This document shows positions 8,527 through 17,373 of a stretch of 64,000 bases of DNA, in pieces (the stretch's first letter is position 1; each line of letters begins with the position of its first letter). The stretch covers positions 3,224,001-3,288,000 of the forward strand of contig NZ_CP062165.1 in the NCBI RefSeq assembly GCF_014844075.1, read 5' to 3'. The notes below the pieces were generated by a model that was not told where the DNA came from, searched no databases, and was given only the letters and a program-made list of their open reading frames with translations. The position numbers and the translations under genes are program-made. Source of the stretch: Paenibacillus sp. JNUCC-31 (GTDB taxonomy: Bacteria > Bacillota > Bacilli > Paenibacillales > Paenibacillaceae).

Positions 8527-9129
8527 ATGAATGGCTATGAACGACGGAAACAGAAAAAGATCGAGCAAATATACAGTGTGTCCTTTCAATTATTTTCAAA
8601 ATTCGGCTTTCAGAAGGTTAGTGTCAATGAAATCGCTCAACATGCAAAGGTTTCCCCTGCGACCATTTATAACTACTTCAGAACCAAAGAGCAGCTCTAT
8701 TCCGATATGCTTATGAACTGGATGGACAAGCAGTTGGAGCAATACGAAAACATTCTTGATTCAGAGCTCTCTTTCCCCGAGAAAACCAAGGAAATCATGA
8801 TGATGGAGGCCAAAAATCTAAAAATGATATCGGATGAGTTTCAGAAAACGCCATCCCCTGAGATGAGTGGCTTGGTAGAGTTAATGGAAAGTTACACCGA
8901 GCAGAAAATCATGCAATTTTATATGAGGTTTGTGGCAATGGGAAAGCAAGAGGGGTATATTCAAAGAGATCAAACGGTTGAGATGATAACGATGTACTTC
9001 ACAATGTATAAAAATGAGCTGGGTCGTTATTGGAAAGCGTCGAATCAAGAGGCCGTGACTCAAAATATGGATCAACTAATGGATTTGTTCTTTTATGGTC
9101 TGGTTGGGCAGAGGAACAAGCAGGAGTAG
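8527..9129 (+). CDS. TetR/AcrR family transcriptional regulator
   Basis: A 200-residue regulator. Residues 5-50 form the TetR helix-turn-helix (IYSVSFQLFSKFGFQKVSVN, then EIAQHAKVSPATIYNYFRTK). The rest is an all-helical ligand-binding domain without recognisable specificity. The ATG at 8527 follows GAGGTGGAG; an in-frame upstream start at 8497 lacks a site. The nearest divergent target is the membrane protein/GNAT operon. Confidence 0.88.
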   Translation: MNGYERRKQKKIEQIYSVSFQLFSKFGFQKVSVNEIAQHAKVSPATIYNYFRTKEQLYSDMLMNWMDKQLEQYENILDSELSFPEKTKEIMMMEAKNLKMISDEFQKTPSPEMSGLVELMESYTEQKIMQFYMRFVAMGKQEGYIQRDQTVEMITMYFTMYKNELGRYWKASNQEAVTQNMDQLMDLFFYGLVGQRNKQE

Positions 9130-9186
9130 CAGATCGGATGAAAAAAATGTTTTACCGAAGAGTTCTTCGAACGAAAACCAAACTTG

Positions 9187-9318
9187 CGGGAGGAATGTAT
9201 CGTGAAGGCGAATTCCACATCAGATGTATGCGTTATCTGATGTGGAAAACCTCAAGATACACGGCAGAACAACAGGACATCTGGCCCCCTTAACGTTGTT
9301 TTGGACGGGGAGTGCGGT
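9187..9318 (+). pseudogene. Relic of the 5' end of an SGNH esterase gene
   Basis: This stretch repeats the ribosome binding site and first ~40 codons of the SGNH gene (6355-6230 on the other strand). The shared parts include GCGGGAGGA, the GTG start at 9202, TATGCGTTATCTGATGT and GTTTTGGAC, at roughly 80% identity by eye. A net two-base loss near codon 8 shifts the frame, and the match stops near 9318. It then joins the SRPBCC relic. It cannot make a functional enzyme. Confidence 0.75.
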
Positions 9319-9447
9319 CCACAGCGTGCTTCCAATGACGTTCAAAACAGGCCACTGTGCCAATCGGTGCTAGCTTCAAATCTGCAATCATAATGGTACC
9401 TCCTCCATAAGGATTAATCGATGGGGCTTACCGCTCTGAATGTGGAA
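9319..9447 (-). pseudogene. Relic of the 5' end of an SRPBCC gene
   Basis: On the minus strand an ATG at 9391 with GGAGGTACC upstream encodes MIADLKLAPIGTVACFERHW. This is clearly the start of the SRPBCC protein at 6393-6875 (MIAELNQVPNGTIASFERHW). The leader is also shared (CTTACC.CTCTGAATGTGGAATTAA). After about 25 codons the frame runs into the esterase relic, so the rest of the gene is gone. Confidence 0.75.
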
Positions 9448-9816
9448 TTAATCTATATTATGCAAAGCCTGAAGTGCTTCCTCTTTATTTTTCAAAAAGA
9501 ATACATGCTTGCCATGGTTGCACTCATAGATGAAGTCTCTGAGACTTTTGCTGTTGTATCCGTCAAAATCTCCGACTATGGCAAGTTTCACCTGGTAATT
9601 CACGTATTTCTGCAAAATATCACCTGCAAGTTTGGTCTTCAGTTCGAAGAAGTCTTCGGTAAGGTTAGATTTATCAATCAGGATTTTATGAGCATCATCC
9701 GTGTAATTCACAGAAGCCATTAAATCCAGTGCATCTTGAACATTGTTAATGATGATATCGCTACTTTCGATAATAGCAACCTTGGAGCTGCCCTGTTGAT
9801 CAATGGTTATATTCAT
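9448..9816 (-). CDS. DUF4180 domain-containing protein
   Basis: A 122-residue soluble protein matching the DUF4180 pattern along its full length: SSDIIINNVQDALDLMASV in the first half, FFELKTKLAGDILQKYVNY in the middle, and VGDFDGYNSKSLRDFIYECN near the end. GGAAGGAGAAA precedes the ATG. The function of the family is not established; the fold may resemble STAS-like proteins. It stands alone, next to the esterase/SRPBCC relic. Confidence 0.8.
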   Translation of the reverse strand: MNITIDQQGSSKVAIIESSDIIINNVQDALDLMASVNYTDDAHKILIDKSNLTEDFFELKTKLAGDILQKYVNYQVKLAIVGDFDGYNSKSLRDFIYECNHGKHVFFLKNKEEALQALHNID

Positions 9817-9969
9817 TTAAATTTCTCCTTCCGCATCGCTTTTCTTTATACTATCTCGCAGTTCTATAGTGAAAGGCAACGACTTTTTGAGCATGTTGAT
9901 ATATTCATTTGAACATTCCAATTGCGATAAACTTTTTCCCATGATTGCAATTATTTACAACAATTCTTC

Positions 9970-9978
9970 TGCTATAAT
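9970..9978 (+). promoter_or_regulatory. Extended -10 promoter of the NUDIX gene
   Basis: TGCTATAAT is a consensus extended -10 element 62 bases before the NUDIX start codon. No good -35 is visible at 16-18 bases. Confidence 0.5.
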
Positions 9979-10039
9979 GAGGGTGTTTCCTATAAAGCTT
10001 AATTTCTTGTAGAATTCTCAAAGAAAGAAGGAGTTATTT

Positions 10040-10657
10040 ATGGACATGAAGTGGTTAGAATGGGCAAAACAAATACAAGCTATCGCACAAACTGGTTTAA
10101 CCTATGCCAAAGATGTTTATGATATTGAACGTTATGAAGAATTAAGACGGATTAGTATCGATATTCTAGCCAACTACACTTCGGTTAACAAAGAAAAAAT
10201 TGCACTCACATTTGCAAGTGATTCCGGTTATGCAACGCCTAAAGTTGATATTCGTGGTGTTGTTTTTAGGGGGAATAAAATATTGTTGGTTCGCGAAAAA
10301 ATAGACGGGGCGTGGGCATTACCAGGTGGATGGGGCGACATCGGCCTCTCACCAGCGGAGGTAGCCGTGAAAGAAATTAAAGAAGAATCCGGGTTCGATG
10401 TCCTGCCGATAAGACTTTTAGCAGTATTGGACAAGAAATTTCATGATCATCCACCCGAACCCTATCATGTATATAAAATGTTTATTCAATGCAATATTGT
10501 TGGAGGAACCGCCGAAATTGGTGTAGAAACCAGCGCAGTTGAATTCTTCTCATTGGATGAATTGCCTGAGCTTTCGCTGGAAAGGAATACGGTGGAACAA
10601 ATTAAAACCATGTTTGAATTTCTTGAACAACCCGATAAAGAAGTCATTCTGGATTAG
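10040..10657 (+). CDS. NUDIX hydrolase with Nudix_N2 N-terminal domain
   Basis: A 205-residue hydrolase of nucleoside-diphosphate-linked substrates. Residues 1-60 are the helical Nudix_N2-type extension (WLEWAKQIQAIAQTGLTYAK). Residues 68-195 are the NUDIX domain with the box GGWGDIGLSPAEVAVKEIKE followed by ESGF. The first Glu of the classical box is replaced by Leu and the Arg by Lys, which is common in this subgroup; the metal-binding KEIKEE core is kept. AAAGAAGGAG precedes the ATG. The substrate is probably ADP-ribose or a similar compound, not proven. Confidence 0.85.
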   Translation: MDMKWLEWAKQIQAIAQTGLTYAKDVYDIERYEELRRISIDILANYTSVNKEKIALTFASDSGYATPKVDIRGVVFRGNKILLVREKIDGAWALPGGWGDIGLSPAEVAVKEIKEESGFDVLPIRLLAVLDKKFHDHPPEPYHVYKMFIQCNIVGGTAEIGVETSAVEFFSLDELPELSLERNTVEQIKTMFEFLEQPDKEVILD

Positions 10658-10693
10658 ATCAATAACCACCATATTCCAAAAAAAGTGCATACC

Positions 10694-10810
10694 CTATCGG
10701 GCCTCAGCTCTAGTCATCCAAGGCTCGATGTGGGCATCTTGCAGCATATTTCTGCTCACGATATCATCATCCACGATCATAATATAAGGCGTCGTCCGCA
10801 CCGTCCCCAT
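10694..10810 (-). pseudogene. Truncated response-regulator gene (GlnL/YcbB-like N-terminal stub)
   Basis: Starting at an ATG at 10810, inside the 3' end of the kinase gene, this frame encodes MGTVRTTPYIMIVDDDIVSR followed by NMLQD, the start of a receiver domain with its acidic pocket (DDD). After about 25 residues the similarity stops, and a stop codon follows at residue 39. The phosphorylation Asp, the rest of the receiver and any output domain are missing. The overlapping position is that of glnL/ycbB after glnK/ycbA in Bacillus. Confidence 0.7.
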
Positions 10811-12086
10811 TGACCAGATTTGCTTTCGGAATGGATACGACAAATGCGGAGCCCTTATCGCCTTGCGGAGCCGATTCCACACTGATTCGTCCTTCCAGGG
10901 ACTGAACGATATCACGTACATGGGACAACCCAATTCCGGTTGCCGCAATGCCTACTTCATTGAACTTGGTCGTATAACCTGGTTCGAAGATGATATCTCG
11001 CTTCGCCTCGGGTACACCTTTTCCAGAGTCGATAACCACAAATTGCACATCCGCCCCTTCTTCCAAAACGCCAATCCGAATCGTTCCGTCGTTCTCAATG
11101 GCTTCCACGGCATTGGCGATCAGATTATTCATGACAGTTAAGAGAGGAATATAGTAAGGCGAGTCACAGTCATACTGCTGCTCGATGCGAATCTCAATCT
11201 TTCTGTTCAGCATTTCGCTATACTTCCGGTTTCCTTTGATCGCAAAGTTTAATACCTCGGAAAGACTCATATTCACTGCTTTTTCGCTATCATACAATTT
11301 CAACAGACCTGCAAGGATACGTTGGGAGTCCTTTTTGACCTCATGAATCTGTTGAGCAATGCCGAGCGTCCGCTGGCTATATTGGTTCAATTCCTGCTCT
11401 CTCAGATCCCGATAAAGATCGTAGCTGTCTACAGCAATGCCTTCAATCGTATTCATGGCTTTTTGCAGATAAAAGGCCTCGCCATACAGACCCGAATTCA
11501 CGCTCAGCATCTGCTCCATTCGCTTCTCCTGCTCTGCATGCAAGAGCCGCATCTGCCTCACCGCAAAACTGTTGTAGAGCCCAATCACAAAGTAACTTCG
11601 CAGACCGCCCACCACAAGCAGATACAACCATTCCTTCATATAAAAGATATTGGTTCCACTTAACATTCCGCGAAGAAGCAGCTCAACAAAATTAGATGAG
11701 AAATCGATACATGTGATCAACCCGCCGAGTAGAAGAGGCTGCATCTCATGAAATCGATGCCTCAACTTGCTCAGCCCATAGGCAAAGACCACGTAATACA
11801 CGCCTGCCCCCAGATTGTCCCGCATACTTTCCAGAATGGACACGGTCTGTACATGATTAATGAGATCTGCCGACTGAAACAGCAAATTCGCGATGCCTGT
11901 CAAGATTCCTGTCTTCACATAAGACAGGTGCGGCATAATCATCAGCAGAAATAAAAGGATGCTGACCCCCAACCCGATTCGGAAATAATCTTCCCGGAAC
12001 GGATTAATCTTGAATTGCGCACCTACTGCTGTGGCAAAGGCAATGGCCGTCATCTGCACATTCTCATTTTTGACCCAATTGCGCAT
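10767..12086 (-). CDS. Sensor histidine kinase, GlnK/YcbA-like
   Basis: A membrane sensor kinase of about 439 residues. Residues 10-190 contain five to six membrane segments. Residues 215-290 form a dimerisation region of the Spo0B-like type, with IAQQIHEVKKDSQRILAGL where the phosphoacceptor His is expected. Residues 315-430 are the GHKL ATPase: N box VMNNLIANAVEAIEN, G1 DSGKGVP, G2 GIGLSHVRDIV. The resemblance is to B. subtilis GlnK (YcbA), which senses glutamine with GlnL. Here the partner regulator is only a stub, so the kinase is an orphan or signals elsewhere. The ATG at 12086 is preferred over a GTG four codons earlier. Confidence 0.75.
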   Translation of the reverse strand: MRNWVKNENVQMTAIAFATAVGAQFKINPFREDYFRIGLGVSILLFLLMIMPHLSYVKTGILTGIANLLFQSADLINHVQTVSILESMRDNLGAGVYYVVFAYGLSKLRHRFHEMQPLLLGGLITCIDFSSNFVELLLRGMLSGTNIFYMKEWLYLLVVGGLRSYFVIGLYNSFAVRQMRLLHAEQEKRMEQMLSVNSGLYGEAFYLQKAMNTIEGIAVDSYDLYRDLREQELNQYSQRTLGIAQQIHEVKKDSQRILAGLLKLYDSEKAVNMSLSEVLNFAIKGNRKYSEMLNRKIEIRIEQQYDCDSPYYIPLLTVMNNLIANAVEAIENDGTIRIGVLEEGADVQFVVIDSGKGVPEAKRDIIFEPGYTTKFNEVGIAATGIGLSHVRDIVQSLEGRISVESAPQGDKGSAFVVSIPKANLVNGDGADDALYYDRG

Positions 12087-12219
12087 CGATCTCTTCACCC
12101 ACTATAGCAACGTTTAGCGCCAATACCGAAACCTGCGCTTCTAATGTTAAATATACTAACATATGTAAGAAGCATTAGAAAATAATAAAAATTAGGGAAT
12201 CGACGCGCAAGCAAAACAA

Positions 12220-12247
12220 AAAGGCCGGAAGTCTTCACTTCTGCGGC
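12220..12247 (-). terminator. Terminator after the first hybrid kinase gene
   Basis: On the minus strand GGCCG..GAAGT pairs with ACTTC.CGGCC, followed by TTTTTGTTTTG. It ends the regulator/kinase operon. Confidence 0.8.
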
Positions 12248-12254
12248 CATTTCC

Positions 12255-15200
12255 TTATATCTCATCCGGAATATCAAATGACACCATTGTTCCCTCACCT
12301 GGCTCACTTACAATAGATAACCCCTGACCATACCGTTGCAGCAATCTGCGGTTCGTATTCACAATGCCTATTCCGCCTTTTCCACCTGGCGTAGCATGTA
12401 GCAGCTCTGCAACCTTCTCCGGTTCGATGCCTTTGCCATTATCTTTCACCTCAATACGGGTATAACCCTCATGGCGAGAGATGGACAGGCATACCGTCCC
12501 GCCCACATTTCGGCTTAACAGCCCATGTCTTACGGCGTTTTCAATCAAAGGCTGAATCGATAGCGGCGGGAGAAGCAACGAAAGATCCGGCTCTACGTTC
12601 AATACCACAGACAAGCGATCTTCAAATCGCGTTTTCTCAATAAAAAGATAGGCTTCCACGAGTTCCAGCTCGTGTGATAATTTCACCAGTTCCCCTGTAT
12701 TGAGATAGTTGAAGCTGATCCGTAAATAGGATGAAAAGGCTTCACCGAGCTTCCGCATATGCTCTGTATCAATATCACTTAAGACCATAAGCGAATTCAG
12801 CGTATTGAACAGGAAGTGGGGCTGAATCTGAGCCTGCAAATAGGCGGCCTCCATGCGCAGGCGCTCTTGGATGGACTGATTTAACATGGTCAATGCACGT
12901 ATCCGATATTTCAGCTCCAACGCATCTACAGGCTTCGTGACATAATCATTTGCCCCCGATGCAAAACCGGTATATATATCCGGTGGCTGGCTTCGTGCAG
13001 TCAACAATAACACCGGAAGCTCCGACATGGAGAATTGTTCCCGCACCTTCTGGGTTAATTCATAGCCGGACATATTAGGCATCATCACATCTGTAATGAG
13101 CAAATCCCACTGGCGTGTGCCCAGCAATTCCATCGCTTCCTGGCCTGAACGGGCCGTAGTTATCGTGTAGGGTTCGGTCGAAAGAATACTGACCAGCACA
13201 TCCAGATTCACCGGATCATCATCCACAGCCAGAATGGTGGCTCTCCCCTCTTTTAACAACGGGGCCATCTCCGCTGTCGCCGAAGATTCTACGTCGCCCA
13301 TACCGGGGCGAGGTAGCAGAAATCCACCAGGAGCATCTTCCATTATCTCCATCGCCTGTTCCCAGATCAGGGGGAGCTGCGACTGAGCCTGACGGGTTTC
13401 ATGCGCAAGCGGCAGGTCGAAGCTGAATACCGAGCCCTTTCCGATTTCCGAGTGAACCGTTAGTGCCCCGCCGTGCAGTTCTACGAGCTGTTTGCAGATA
13501 TTCAGTCCAAGCCCGATGCCTTGTCCATCACTTATTCCATACGACCCTTGTTCATATGGAAGGAATATCCTCATCCTAGTATCCTCATCCATGCCAATGC
13601 CCGTATCCGTCACATGGATCAAGGCATGTCCTTCACGAATTTCGGCGCTTACGGAGATCGTCCCTTCCTCCGTATGTTTGAGCGCGTTATGCAGCAGATT
13701 ATACAAAATCTGCACAAGTCTTTCTTCATCAGCCAGGACCAGAGGGAATGATTCTGGAATCTCCATATGAAGGCGGACCGGTTTCCGTTCTGCCATGAAT
13801 TGCAGCATAGCGATAATACCAGGTACCACTGACTGTATTGAAAGGGGGACCTGACGCAGCACAATTCGATGCTCCTTCAGCCGGACTACATCCAGCAGGT
13901 CCCCAAGCAGATGGGACATTCGTCGACCGATCGTGATGAGCAGTTCCATATCCTCCTGGCTCCGTTCATCCAACCTGCTCTTCTCTCGGGTGACCACGTT
14001 GTGAGCGATGTTAATGATTCCGTGCAGCGGAGTTCGCAGTTCATGGGATGTATTAGCCAGGAATTGATCTTTAATTTTGTCACTCTTCTGCAATTCTGTA
14101 TTCAGTCTCATATTCTCTCGGACATTCCTGAAGTACTTCTTGAACCAGTAGGCTGAGAAGCCGGTAATCGCAAAAATGATATCGATTGGATAGTACACTG
14201 TCGTCACATCTCTGACAGTCTCGGCCACACTCCATAACAGGTTGGATGTAATGCCTCCTGCGGTAAGCAGCAGAAACACAATGTCCCGATCCCCCTGTTT
14301 CCTGAAGATCATTGTTCCGACGATGTATAGATACCAGATTAATGATAGAAGAAAGAATACGTTAATGACGTTGTAATGGATCATGGCAAAGGTAATATGA
14401 ATGGGCACCACCACAATCATGGCGGTATAGATTAAAGTAATAACAACATGCAACTGAAGCCATGCCTTTCGTACATGAACCACCGTTAATCTCTGGAATA
14501 ACAGAAGGATACATATATTTTGCAACAACAATGAGATTAATCGAATTTTAATGCCCCAGGTATAATTAATCGGAAGCCATAACATCAAAATATTATCATG
14601 ACCCATCATAACTGCTGTGCCCACAGATAAAGTTAATATGGCCGCAACCAGCAAGGCGCGTTCCTGCGGATTAAATGCGTAGAGAATACAGGCATATATG
14701 CCGTGAAGGACCAAAATCAGAAAGGTAACCATCTGAAATCCAATGGAGTACCACCGCGAAAAATCAACGGCTGCCTGTGAGCCGAAGCGAACAGGTTTAC
14801 TAATTCCGCCCATATATGGGCTATCGTAATTGGCTACGCGGATCAATAATTCAATAGATGTTGTTCCTTCCCGATCATAAGTCGCTGTATATGAAGTACT
14901 TCTGGGCATATACGTACTGCTATCCGCGGATACCTCACCCATACCGCCATCGGCGACTCCATTCATCTCAATCTCGGATGAACTTCGAATTCCTTTGAAC
15001 CAGAAGGTAACAGGCGTCTGAAGCGGATCTGTCAAAATACGCAATCGATATGTTCCGTAACCGTACGAACTCTCTTGTTCCTGATTCTGTGCAGTCCCCC
15101 AGTCTCCTGGGACCTGAACACTCTTTGCACCGCCATCCCTCTTTGCAATCTCTTTCTGGGTTAGCAACTTATCCAAGTAGAGTTCCCATTCCCCATTCAA

Positions 15201-15389
15201 ATACATGATCGGAGAGTTTTCCAGATCCACGCCCCTTAAGTCAAGCACTCCATTAACGGCGCGATGCTCATTTGCCGTATGGAAAAACGCCGACCATGCC
15301 GAGCGCATGCCTATCAATACGCCAACAATGATTAGCATGACGATCATATATCTGTAACGGTTCATAGGTTTCGTTTGAAGTGATTTCAT
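12255..15389 (-). CDS. Hybrid sensor histidine kinase with 7TM-DISM sensor and two kinase modules
   Basis: A membrane signalling protein of about 1044 residues. Domains in order: N-terminal anchor (12-30); extracellular beta-sandwich (45-205, GVLDLRGVDLENSP, GEWELY, PGDWG, YGTYRL); 7TM-DISM membrane block (215-420); HisKA with H-box NTSHELRTPLHG (about 450); first HATPase (550-660, GIGLGLNICKQL); receiver (715-835, ILAVDDDPVN, phosphoacceptor in LLITDVMMPNMSG); a LytS-type kinase segment (IQPHFLFNTLNSLM, about 865); and a second HATPase (940-1044). Two kinase cores in one chain are unusual. The gene follows the SARP-type regulator gene directly (stop at 15393, start at 15389), so the two should work together. 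A full paralogue lies at 50625-53702. Confidence 0.88.
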   Translation of the reverse strand: MKSLQTKPMNRYRYMIVMLIIVGVLIGMRSAWSAFFHTANEHRAVNGVLDLRGVDLENSPIMYLNGEWELYLDKLLTQKEIAKRDGGAKSVQVPGDWGTAQNQEQESSYGYGTYRLRILTDPLQTPVTFWFKGIRSSSEIEMNGVADGGMGEVSADSSTYMPRSTSYTATYDREGTTSIELLIRVANYDSPYMGGISKPVRFGSQAAVDFSRWYSIGFQMVTFLILVLHGIYACILYAFNPQERALLVAAILTLSVGTAVMMGHDNILMLWLPINYTWGIKIRLISLLLQNICILLLFQRLTVVHVRKAWLQLHVVITLIYTAMIVVVPIHITFAMIHYNVINVFFLLSLIWYLYIVGTMIFRKQGDRDIVFLLLTAGGITSNLLWSVAETVRDVTTVYYPIDIIFAITGFSAYWFKKYFRNVRENMRLNTELQKSDKIKDQFLANTSHELRTPLHGIINIAHNVVTREKSRLDERSQEDMELLITIGRRMSHLLGDLLDVVRLKEHRIVLRQVPLSIQSVVPGIIAMLQFMAERKPVRLHMEIPESFPLVLADEERLVQILYNLLHNALKHTEEGTISVSAEIREGHALIHVTDTGIGMDEDTRMRIFLPYEQGSYGISDGQGIGLGLNICKQLVELHGGALTVHSEIGKGSVFSFDLPLAHETRQAQSQLPLIWEQAMEIMEDAPGGFLLPRPGMGDVESSATAEMAPLLKEGRATILAVDDDPVNLDVLVSILSTEPYTITTARSGQEAMELLGTRQWDLLITDVMMPNMSGYELTQKVREQFSMSELPVLLLTARSQPPDIYTGFASGANDYVTKPVDALELKYRIRALTMLNQSIQERLRMEAAYLQAQIQPHFLFNTLNSLMVLSDIDTEHMRKLGEAFSSYLRISFNYLNTGELVKLSHELELVEAYLFIEKTRFEDRLSVVLNVEPDLSLLLPPLSIQPLIENAVRHGLLSRNVGGTVCLSISRHEGYTRIEVKDNGKGIEPEKVAELLHATPGGKGGIGIVNTNRRLLQRYGQGLSIVSEPGEGTMVSFDIPDEI

Positions 15390-15392
15390 CAA

Positions 15393-16550
15393 TTACGTTT
15401 TCATGACTTTAGTTAAACCGAACTTCCAGTCCTGATACCATGCGCTAATATTTTCACTGATTGGTATCTCCAAATCATGCTCCATTCTGGTGGTTAAGAG
15501 ACGATACTGCTCCTCCACACCGAGATCGTTGTTCATTTCATTATATAGTTTCATTAAAACGAAATAACTTTCCTCTTCATCTGGAAGCATCTGCTGGATA
15601 CGCCGTGTACACTCAATTACTTTCTCACCCAGTCCCTGTTGCTGGTAATACAGACTAAGTTGTCGCATATGGTACAACCACATGTATCTTAATCTTTCCC
15701 GTTCAGGTTCAGCCCACATGTATTGGTAATTCCCAAGATACGTGCCCTTGTATAGATGAAGCGCTTGCTCATAGGCATGAATGGTACTGGCGTTCACAAC
15801 TTTCCATTGCCTGATTTCCTGCTCCCACTGCTCACTATCCAACTGAGCTTCACCCAATTCAAGTCTATATCCCGCTTCCAAGTGTCCACTGTGAATGGTG
15901 ACCATATCCATATTGCATGCTTTCAGGGTTTGACGGACATGATACATTGCGGTATAGAGTTGATGTACCGTCTTTTCCTCTTCTAATTCAGGCCACAGCA
16001 TCTCCAGCAACACACTGCGATGAATCGTCTGATTCCGGTGATGGAGTAAATATGCAAACAGCTCCTGCGCCTTGCTTGTGCGCCATTTGGCAACCTGGAT
16101 ATCCTTGCCTGGAAGCTTAAACTGTATCTGATTAAAACAGCAAATTAAAGGTACGTTTGTATCCTTTGACTGCAGCTCGCGTTTTACGCTTAGTTTCTCC
16201 CGGACTCGGCTCACTGTCTGCTTCAATCGATCCTTCTGGATGGGCTTCATCAGATAGTCCAAAGCCTGTAACTCGAAGGCATGCACTGCATATTGGTCGT
16301 AACTGGTCACAAATATAATTTCGGTGCCCGGTGTTGCTGCCTGAATCTGCCTTCCCAGATCCATACCATCCATCTCTGGCATATGAATATCCAGAAATAC
16401 AACATCAGGGCGGTGCCTCACAATACCTGCCATGGCCTCTGTCGGGTTCATATATGTAGCGATAATTTTGATGCCGCTTACTTCTTTTTCTAGTGATTTT
16501 TGAAGGCCTATCAACGCTAGACGTTCGTCGTCAACCAATATCACTTTCAC
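15393..16550 (-). CDS. Response regulator with receiver and SARP/BTAD output domains
   Basis: A 385-residue transcriptional regulator. Residues 1-120 are a receiver with phosphoacceptor Asp in VVFLDIHMPEMDG and the switch residues TSYDQYAV and KPIQ. Residues 155-235 form an OmpR-like winged helix (AQELFAYLLHHRNQTIHRSV). Residues 250-375 are a BTAD helical repeat domain (YKGTYLGNYQYMWAEPERER). The GTG at 16550 is preceded by GAGGAGG. It is the first gene of a two-gene operon with the hybrid kinase. A second regulator of the same architecture is at 49311-50447. The targets are unknown. Confidence 0.88.
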   Translation of the reverse strand: MKVILVDDERLALIGLQKSLEKEVSGIKIIATYMNPTEAMAGIVRHRPDVVFLDIHMPEMDGMDLGRQIQAATPGTEIIFVTSYDQYAVHAFELQALDYLMKPIQKDRLKQTVSRVREKLSVKRELQSKDTNVPLICCFNQIQFKLPGKDIQVAKWRTSKAQELFAYLLHHRNQTIHRSVLLEMLWPELEEEKTVHQLYTAMYHVRQTLKACNMDMVTIHSGHLEAGYRLELGEAQLDSEQWEQEIRQWKVVNASTIHAYEQALHLYKGTYLGNYQYMWAEPERERLRYMWLYHMRQLSLYYQQQGLGEKVIECTRRIQQMLPDEEESYFVLMKLYNEMNNDLGVEEQYRLLTTRMEHDLEIPISENISAWYQDWKFGLTKVMKT

Positions 16551-16721
16551 CGGAGCTTCCTCCTCGACCCTAGAGTCTTGAGATTTATTTCCCTATTATA
16601 CCATGTAAGTTTAAGTATTTTGGTTTGCGATTACCATATTTTAATTTTTCGCAATTTAATTGTATAATTCTTATATAGAGACGGGTTGATCGACCTGATC
16701 CAGAGGAAAGGAAGATTCCAC

Positions 16722-17219
16722 ATGTCAGATGCTAATCAAAGCTTTGGACAAGCCCTTGTCAAATCATTGGTGGGAGAACGCGGACATATCCGCATCGCCC
16801 GTGCATTACCCGATATTGATGTTACACTTGCCGCACATACACATGAGGCCATGCCTTACACCATCTATCAGTTGGTGAAGCACATGCATTATTGGCAGCA
16901 GTTCATGCTTGAACACTTGGAGGGACGCAAGCCGCAACTCCCCGGGAACGTAAGTGAGAGCTGGCCTGAAGAGACAGGTCCTCAGGATGAAGCCACATGG
17001 CAGACGGATATCCAGGCATTCCTGGATGGGGTTGACCAAGCGGTAACCATTGCCGAAACTGCCCAATTGGATGATCCGTTACCTTATTTCCCGGGCGAAA
17101 CCAAAGCTGGACTCCTGCGCAACATCGCGTCTCATAACTCATACCATTTGGGTGAGATTGTTCTGCTTCGTCGCTTCTACGGCGTGTGGCCACCACTGGG
17201 AGGCGGATTCCCGGGCTAA
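16722..17219 (+). CDS. DinB family protein
   Basis: A 165-residue four-helix-bundle protein of the DinB/YfiT type. Metal-ligand positions are present as MPYTIYQLVKHMHYWQQFM (His) and the C-terminal HNSYHLGEIVLLRR. Such proteins include bacillithiol transferases and many uncharacterised members; no subfamily can be assigned. The ATG at 16722 follows AGGAAAGGAAG; the frame from 16686 overlaps the promoter region. It appears monocistronic. Confidence 0.8.
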   Translation: MSDANQSFGQALVKSLVGERGHIRIARALPDIDVTLAAHTHEAMPYTIYQLVKHMHYWQQFMLEHLEGRKPQLPGNVSESWPEETGPQDEATWQTDIQAFLDGVDQAVTIAETAQLDDPLPYFPGETKAGLLRNIASHNSYHLGEIVLLRRFYGVWPPLGGGFPG

Positions 17220-17373
17220 CCGCATTAATCAGTATGCCAATGGCAATGGCCCATAAACATGCTCCGTGCTCATATATTACTTTCAAGTGCGTATATCACT
17301 TCGAAGTGCGTACTTTTCATCTTTCTTTTTCTAACTCACAATAATGAGCAGAGGAAGAAGAGGAGCATGCCTA

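Noticed and set aside
12095..12307. 70-codon minus-strand frame between the two kinase genes
   Set aside because: It spans the terminator of the hybrid kinase and overlaps the 3' end of that gene in another frame.
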